Source: Chlorops oryzae
Taxonomy: Eukaryota; Arthropoda; Insecta; Diptera; Chloropidae
Direction: 5' to 3'
Assembly (NCBI GenBank): GCA_020466095.1
Contig: CM035807.1
Span: 8,937,697 to 9,001,696, forward strand
Length of the DNA stretch: 64,000 nucleotides
Shown: piece after piece, positions 57,860-64,000 of the stretch
How the letters are laid out: every line of letters starts with the position of its first letter
How positions within the stretch are numbered: the stretch's first letter is position 1
The notes under the pieces: generated by a model
The model's database searches: none
Told to the model about the DNA's origin: nothing
The model's input: only the letters and a program-made list of their open reading frames with translations
Position numbers and translations under genes: made by a program

Positions 57860-58193
57860 GACAAAATGTTATCGGACCTCTAGGGATGGTAATGGAAGAC
57901 ACGCCGATTGACGACTTCTGCAGAAGTTGCAGATCAGAGGAGGACGAATAATCGATGCTCCACCTCTTATGTCATTGCCCGGGCTTAGCCAGGAGAAGAT
58001 CCAGGCTACTCGGGTCATTTTTCTTCACCTCCCACACCAAACTGGCATCTGTTTGAATAAAAGACATGGCTTGCTTCAAAAATGAGTCCTATTGGCTCCA
58101 CCGAATGGGTTACAAGGGAGACATACCTTTCCTCGTGGTATCACAAGGGTCCCATATGCGGCCTGAATGTATCTTCCTAAAGGAGGTAGCCAC
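57860..58193 (+). pseudogene. R1/jockey-type LINE, C-terminal zinc-knuckle end and 3' UTR
   Basis: In one frame DTPIDDFCRSCRSEEDE, stop, SMLHLLCHCPGLARRRSRLL can be read. It has the C-x2-C...H-x4-C pattern followed by CP-x-LARRR seen at the end of many arthropod LINE second open frames, after the RNase H domain. The in-frame TAA and the lack of upstream domains show that it is a dead 5'-truncated copy. The 3' UTR runs directly into the CCTAA tract at 58,194. Family naming relies on motif memory. Confidence 0.65.
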
Positions 58194-58497
58194 CCTAACC
58201 TAACCTAACCTAACCTAACCTAACCTAACCTAACCTAACCTAACCTAACCTAACCTAACCTAACCTAACCTAACCTAACCTAAACCTAACCTAAACCTAA
58301 CCTAACCTAACCTACAACCTAACCTACAACCTAACCTAACCTAACCTAACCTAACCTAACCTTAACCTAACTAACCTAACCTAACCTAACCTAACCTAAC
58401 CTAACCTAACCTAACCTAACCTAACCTAACCTAACCTAACCTAACCTAACCTAACCTAACCTAACCTAACCTAACTAACCTAAACCTAAAACCTGAC
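58194..58497 (+). repeat. (CCTAA)n tract, the TTAGG telomere-type repeat
   Basis: About 60 CCTAA units, mostly perfect, with occasional CCTAAA, CCTACAA and ACTAA variants. This is the complement of TTAGG, the ancestral insect telomere repeat, here inside a chromosome region with DNA on both sides. It starts exactly where a LINE 3' UTR ends. Confidence 0.97.
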
Positions 58498-58499
58498 CT

Positions 58500-58689
58500 A
58501 TTAGTATTAAATGAAATGAAATGAAATTAGAGGTCTTAAGCCTTCTGGAACGAAAACTGATGTAAATAAGGTTTTCGAGGTAATTTTTACTGCTTCGATG
58601 GCCCATGATAGAAACTTTATATCTTGCCCACAAAACTTTTTTCTCACATTTAGATATAGAAGGAATCTGTGGCCGGATAATACCGAAAG
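58500..58689. other. short spacer with AAATG tail-like run
   Basis: TGAAATGAAATGAAATT at 58,510-58,526 resembles the LINE tails at 551 and 5572. No gene is seen. Confidence 0.4.
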
Positions 58690-58880
58690 CATATGATAAG
58701 AAAGATAGTTATATTAACGGGGAACTATAGATTGAAATATCACCTGAAAAAGATGGGGGTGATAAACGAAGAACTCTGTAGACTTTGATAGTCAGAGCAG
58801 GAAACAGCAGAGCATGTTTTGTGTACATGTCCTGCTGCGGCTAGGCGTAGACTCGTGTGTCTAGTCGCAAGAATAAATAA
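58690..58880 (+). pseudogene. second R1/jockey-type LINE C-terminal fragment
   Basis: One frame reads NYRLKYHLKKMGVINEELCR, then two stops, then SEQETAEHVLCTCPAAARRR. The NYRL..HL..MG and ETAEHVLC-CPA motifs match the end of the RNase H and zinc-knuckle segment of R1/jockey-type LINEs. It differs from the fragment at 57,860, so it is another family member. Degenerate and truncated. Confidence 0.65.
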
Positions 58881-61800
58881 TGGGCCCTCAAGCAATTATT
58901 TGGTTTAGTCCCTTGGAAAATCTATGAGTCTTCAATAGTCTTAAATTATCCTAAGGGAATACGGGCTGCACAAAAGATCTTTTAGGTCGTGGTGCTTTAC
59001 ACGCCTACTTAATACTAATGTCTCATCAGTTCTAGACAAAAAACCAAAAACTATCTCAAATCGCCTTAAGAATCAACATATTATTTAACTGCCCGGTACT
59101 AAAACAAAAAGGACTACCATCCCCCTAAAAAGCTTAAATTTTTTTATAGCATAAGTAAACAAATATTTCTGCTTTAAGTAAAAGCTTTTTATCGCGCCTA
59201 AGCGGTTGGGAAAAAATTTAATAAATATTGTACGTATATGCCCGGAAGCTTTCGTCCAAGGTATATGCGATTACCAGAATTTACTACCGTCAATTCTATG
59301 CCGTTGCACGCGTACAATTTTTGGATCAATGTTAACAAGGAATATCGAATTACATTGCCGTTCGTTGGGAACGGTTTTTCATAGGAAAACAAATAAAAGA
59401 AGTTGCCATAAAAGGAGCCTAAAAATATTTGTTCCGAGCGTAGTGTTTATTGTTCTTGGAAAACGCTCGAATTGTTTTCGCCAGTCCCCCGCCACTTCGC
59501 CATTTCTACTCATCTCCGTTTACCATTTGTGGTTTTATTTCTTCCTTTTTATTCGAGGATATCATCTTTTCTATGCGAAAACAGCGGGGACACATAAAAT
59601 ATCAGAGCTCAGAGCTATGTAGCAGGAAAAACGAATTCACGGAATGCGAAAAGCATTCAAAAAGCCACTAAAAACCGCATCGTTTTTAAAGCAATAAAAA
59701 TTTTAAACAGCAAAAACCGAGGAAGGTTGGCAATCGTTAATGTTCAGAGACAAAAACAAAAAAAAAAAAAAAAATAATAATAATAATAATATTATGGTCA
59801 AAGGGTTGACTACTCTTGCTGTTTCTCTCTGGAATGATTTATGGTTGTTTTTATATTTTTTCTTTTATTCTCATTCGGACACTAAAATTCTGTGTTTGTC
59901 ATAAAAGCATATTGTTGTCTGTTTCGAAAACATAATAAAATCGAGAGCTTTAATAAAAATTTCAAATTAAATTTAAAGAAAATGAAAAAAATCGACTGAG
60001 AATGGCAAATTTTTGTTTCATGAAAAAGAAACAAAGCCGCCGCAGAATGAAAAACAATGGAGCCATGAAGGCTTTTAAGAGCGAACCGCATCGCATGCGA
60101 TTTAAATTGAAATCACTTAAGGCTCTTTTATTATACCTACTTAAGCGGTTTTCACACTTAAACTTTAAAATATGGATGGATGAGTTTATTCAAAAGAGCT
60201 GTGAGTGTCAAGGCTTAATTTGCAATTTCAAAATTACCATCACCAAAAGGAGTACAGATTATAAGTCTATAGGGGCGGATTGTTCTTATTATATGCAATG
60301 GGAGTACCTATTGAGGTTTTCTGCCTAACCAGAATTTATGCTGTGAGAAATTACGATAGAAAAAGATTGTTTGTCGGCATGGCGCACACACAGATAAAGG
60401 AAGAAAAAAGCTTCCATATCAAATCCTTCACATCAATCAACAGCTAGACAAAAAACTTTTTTCTTTCGGAATGGCTTAAGAGTTTATAAACCGAATTACA
60501 CAAAAGACTGCGATTGAAGGAATGCTTTAATCGTTGGTTTTTAATCAATTTAAGGTCCATCATCGGAAGAATCCTTTTTAAAAAAATATATTTTAATCAT
60601 TTATCTTTCCTCTATCTGAGGGGCTTAATGATCTAAATGAGAGGCAAAAACGGTACAAAGTCCTGATATCCCCTTAGGTCGCTAATATGATGTGTTTAAG
60701 CTTGTGAAAGTCCAGCGCGCTGCATCGGGCGACCGAGGAGGACATAATAATTCAAGATAATATTATCCACAAATAAAAGCAATTCCTTTTGAGGCACTAA
60801 CAGACAACTTTGCTTGAAGTTGGCTACAAATTTTTGACCGTAAATTTCCGCTCAAAATATTTTTAACATCTCAACCCATATTGTTCCTCTATCTCCATTA
60901 GGGTGTCGAATTTCATATTTGAACGTGAGCTTTCCGAAAGGTTATGGGTTAAGTATTTTTGAGAACTTTTTCCTCAAAAGTCCCGCTTTTCCAAATTTTT
61001 GGTTTTAGCTTCTTTATTAGCAATGACTTTCATGATTTTTAGGCACTAGTCGGTGGAAAAGTATCCAATCTTTGTTTTCACTTGCATAAACTACAAAATA
61101 TACTAACTTTATAGGCTATTAAGACGTCTTTAATAGCAATTTTTATGAACAAAATTGGGCGCCACAAAAAGGGAGCCCCATCATTTCTAAATTTTATATG
61201 AATATGGTTCAAAGTAATGATGCAGTTTCAAAGAATACGAATTAATTTGTAATTTGTTTAAGGAAATAAGGATTTTACTCTAATAGTTCCAAAGCTATGT
61301 TCCGTTATATTTTCGAAAACATTATAACAAAAATACGTTGCATACTTCCTAGAGCTGTAAATGAGTGACTCATTTTTTGATTGAATCAGTGAATCATTCC
61401 CATAATAAATGGGGATTAATGAATGAATTTATTTCAACACAAGTTTGTAATTGAGTTAAAATTTTAATGCATTCTCTTTTGAATGAAAAAAATTTAAACG
61501 AACTCAATTCGAATAATTACTTAAAATTGGCTTGAATTTGAAATTTTCATAGCAATTTTTTTGGGACACCCTAATCTCCATTACTATATCCATATTATTC
61601 ATTATAGGTACTAATAATTTTGGATCCAAAAGAGATCCAATATCTTTTGAAATAATTGTCTTTGGAGTCTGAAAAAGAATTCGCTTCCTTTAAGGCTCCT
61701 TTGAGATCATTAGTATCTTCCTTTTCTGCTGCTCTTTAAACGACTGAGGTACAAAAACTGACACGGTTGCCCTTTTTCCAACAGAAATTCCGAATCTTAA

Positions 61801-63295
61801 TCGGAATTGTCTCAAAATAGGAGGAAGTCTTTTATCACTGAGAAGTTTTTTTTTTTCTTTTATTCTGTGATATAAATACTTGAAAGCAATGAAACCAAAA
61901 TATTATATGCCTTCATATAAGTTTTAAAGACAAAATTCTCAGCTCTTGTCCACCGAAAGTGAGCTCTAAGTGCCCCTACTTGACGGCTGTTTATTAACTG
62001 TTTATAGGCGAATCCTAAGGCCAATGAATGTGACAGGAAGAAGCACCTTGCAGTGAGTACGACTCGATCTACTTTCTGACCAGTAGGGTGTATCGAATTT
62101 GGAAAAAAATTTCTACATAGGTATAACCCATGCATGGGGGTTGTGAATAGCATGTTTCAGCCATTTTTTTTTTTCTTCAAAAATTCTAAAATTTTCACCT
62201 GCAGCAGTCCAACTCTGTGAACCATGTAGAATATTGTATGTGAAGATTTTCCAAATTTCGATACACTCTAGTGACCAGTTGCTGGTATTCAAATAGAATT
62301 TCCTTGACTGTGAGCTATTTTTGGAAAAAAAAAAAAAAACAATTCCATACGACTTTAAAAATAGCCAGCTTGGAAACATTCATTTAATTAGTCATTTTCG
62401 GAGTAGCCCAACAGTTGTTTTCCCCTTTTAAATGGTTTACCTATTCATTTTTCCAAGGAAAATTCGAATAGAATCTTCATGTAATTACTTAAGGGGCTCC
62501 CTCTTCAACTCTCACTGTGGTAACGTGTCCTTTGCTCTTTCTAAACGGAATTACGATGGTCTTTTTAACACGAATTGTGGTCTTTTTTGTACTCTCTGAA
62601 TACGAGGAAGTGAACTTGCATAAAAACATGTTCTAGAAAATCATAAAACAAAATAAAAAACTGTTCTGTTAATAAAAGATTTGAAATATGAGATGAAAAT
62701 GAAATAAAAAGTGTTATTTATTTGCATAGATTGGAAGGTACGAACGAGGACTGCTTACCTCGATGAGTGAGGTTCTCAGAAATACGAATTAAAAACAGAA
62801 ATAACTGGTCCCACAAAAAAAAAAAAAAATAATAATAATTTTAAGTTTTTTTTTGCTCTAAATGACCTGAAGGCTTCTCTGCCATGGCAAAAAAAAAAAA
62901 AAAAAAAAAGAGTTAGTTTATAATTTTTAATTATACCCTGTTATATAAATAAATTTTCGCTCTAAAGAATACCCCAAACGAGGAGACAGGTGGATGTGGA
63001 TAGAAAAACATGCTTTGTTTCATATTCGGGATACCAAAGAACATTTGGTGTAGAATTTATAAACTATTTTTTCTAAACATTTGTATTTTCCTATTTTTAT
63101 TCTACAATAATATTAAACTTTCATAGCTGGGATATCTATCGCTCTAACTGTGAGGATAATTGGATAAATTGTTTGGATAATTATGACTCGTTATGCTATT
63201 TTTTAATACAATTTTATTTTGTTTTTTTTTTTTCTTATTCTAATTTTTTTCCTTTTATTTTAAATTTCCTCAAAAAGCTAGAGAATTTTATTGAT
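58881..63295. other. non-coding region without recognisable gene
   Basis: AT-rich DNA with poly-A/AAT runs (59,757-59,790, 62,817-62,840 and 62,888-62,908). A 138-codon frame at 59,206 on the plus strand has no recognisable domain and is not called. Confidence 0.5.
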
Positions 63296-63432
63296 TTAGG
63301 CACATTTGCTACTGTTCCGGTTAAAGTTTATCATCACGATATCTAGTCTCAAAATGTCAACATTTTCATACAAATTTTTGTTTGTTTTTCAGAACGAAAA
63401 CTTTAATCAGAACAGTAGCAAACGGGCCTTAA
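63296..63432. mobile_element. MITE family 1, copy 2
   Basis: The left end TTTGCTACTGTTCCGGTTAA and the right end AACAGTAGCAAACGGGCCTT are inverted and match the copy at 26,147-26,263. The arms extend through TTAAAGTTT and AAACTTTAA. Length is about 137 bp. TTA-type bases flank it, but a target duplication is not certain. Confidence 0.8.
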
Positions 63433-64000
63433 TCTCTCTAACTTTCTTACATTTCTATGATTATGAATAGTTCCGAGAAGTTCCTTGTGCGTGGGATTGC
63501 AAAAGCAAATAAATGAATGTGTAGAAAAGCAGAGAATATTGTAAGATAATGAGATTTAGTTCTAAGAATGTGTTCAAACCATAATTCATAGGAAGAATAA
63601 TGTAAGCAAAACCTTCTGAAAGCCATAGCACCAAAGCTTGCAAAAAAAAAAAAAAAAATTATATTTCAAAGGATCGAACAAGGCACGTATAGAAAATGCG
63701 AAGCACAAACACCAATGTTTTTTTATTTTTTAATTATTTAATTTTTTAATTCTTGTTAAGGGAAAGCTTAGAAAAAAAATAAATAAATTTTTTGCGTGAA
63801 CAAATCTGTGCAATTATTTTCGTGTAGGTTTATTTTTTTTTTTTTTTTTTTATTGATGCTAAACCCATAAACAAAATGCAAGTTTTTTTGAGTTTGTGTG
63901 TCTCTGTGTTTGTGTGGTTGTGATTTTTAGTAGAAGTAATAAAATTTGCAAAATGAAAAACTTTCACCAAAAGCAAACCAAAAGAACTCAAATAAAAAAA
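63433..64000. other. non-coding DNA to window end
   Basis: Poly-A near 63,642-63,657, poly-T near 63,833-63,850. No gene is seen. Confidence 0.5.

Noticed and set aside
58194..58497. True chromosome end
   Set aside because: Unique sequence and another LINE fragment continue for 5.5 kb beyond the tract.
59206..59622. 138-codon plus-strand open frame
   Set aside because: No domain, no coding-like composition, and overlapping frames of similar length on both strands; expected by chance in 64 kb.

Overview
The window looks like 64 kb of an AT-rich insect nuclear genome, most likely a higher (brachyceran) fly and possibly a tephritid. That assignment is inferred from three things: mariner transposons close to known fly elements, jockey/R1-type non-LTR retrotransposon ends, and a spliced gene for a low-complexity protein rich in Thr, Ser, Pro, Gln, Asp and Glu. 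There is no bacterial gene density, operon, CRISPR array or rRNA.

Layout. Positions 1 to about 10,925 hold a large direct tandem duplication with a unit of about 5.0 kb. Each unit carries the 3' end of a jockey-like LINE, a complete but frameshifted DD34D mariner, and several kb of non-coding DNA. The second unit also holds a foldback-like inverted-repeat element that is only half present in the first. A 303-bp hAT-type MITE with a perfect 8-bp target duplication lies at 11.7-12.0 kb. A structurally complete irritans-subfamily (Himar1-like) mariner with an open 348-residue transposase lies at 13.3-14.6 kb on the minus strand. A third, heavily deleted copy of the first mariner family lies at 23.9-25.1 kb. 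The stretch 14.6-35.2 kb has no recognisable gene but contains several small inverted-repeat elements, a 12-unit minisatellite (28.5-29.2 kb), a long degenerate ATTG tract (32.2-32.9 kb) and an AT tract.

The only host gene I can support is on the minus strand. Four exons can be joined (47919-46626, 45687-45561, 43656-43474, 37911-35246) with matching splice sites and compatible phases, ending at a TAA at 35246. It encodes at least about 1,400 residues: a Pro/Thr/Ala/Gln-rich part with polyglutamine, an Ala-rich helical stretch, a conserved-looking basic/acidic block, very acidic Asp/Glu runs, a probable coiled coil, and a Lys-rich C terminus. I do not recognise the family. Its 5' end is not visible. 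Three reading-frame breaks inside otherwise coding-like sequence (about 47,670, 36,640 and 35,885) look more like sequence or assembly indels than a dead gene, but this cannot be settled here.

From 47.9 kb to the end there is probably intron or upstream DNA of that gene. It contains a tRNA-derived SINE candidate (50.8 kb), several palindromic elements (54.1-55.0 kb), and two R1/jockey-type LINE 3' fragments (57.9 and 58.7 kb). The first of these runs directly into about 300 bp of (CCTAA)n, the complement of the ancestral insect telomere repeat TTAGG. Three other retroelement ends in the window (19.3, 38.9 and 51.4 kb) also finish in short CCTAA runs. The link between LINE tails and the telomere-type repeat is the most intriguing pattern here.
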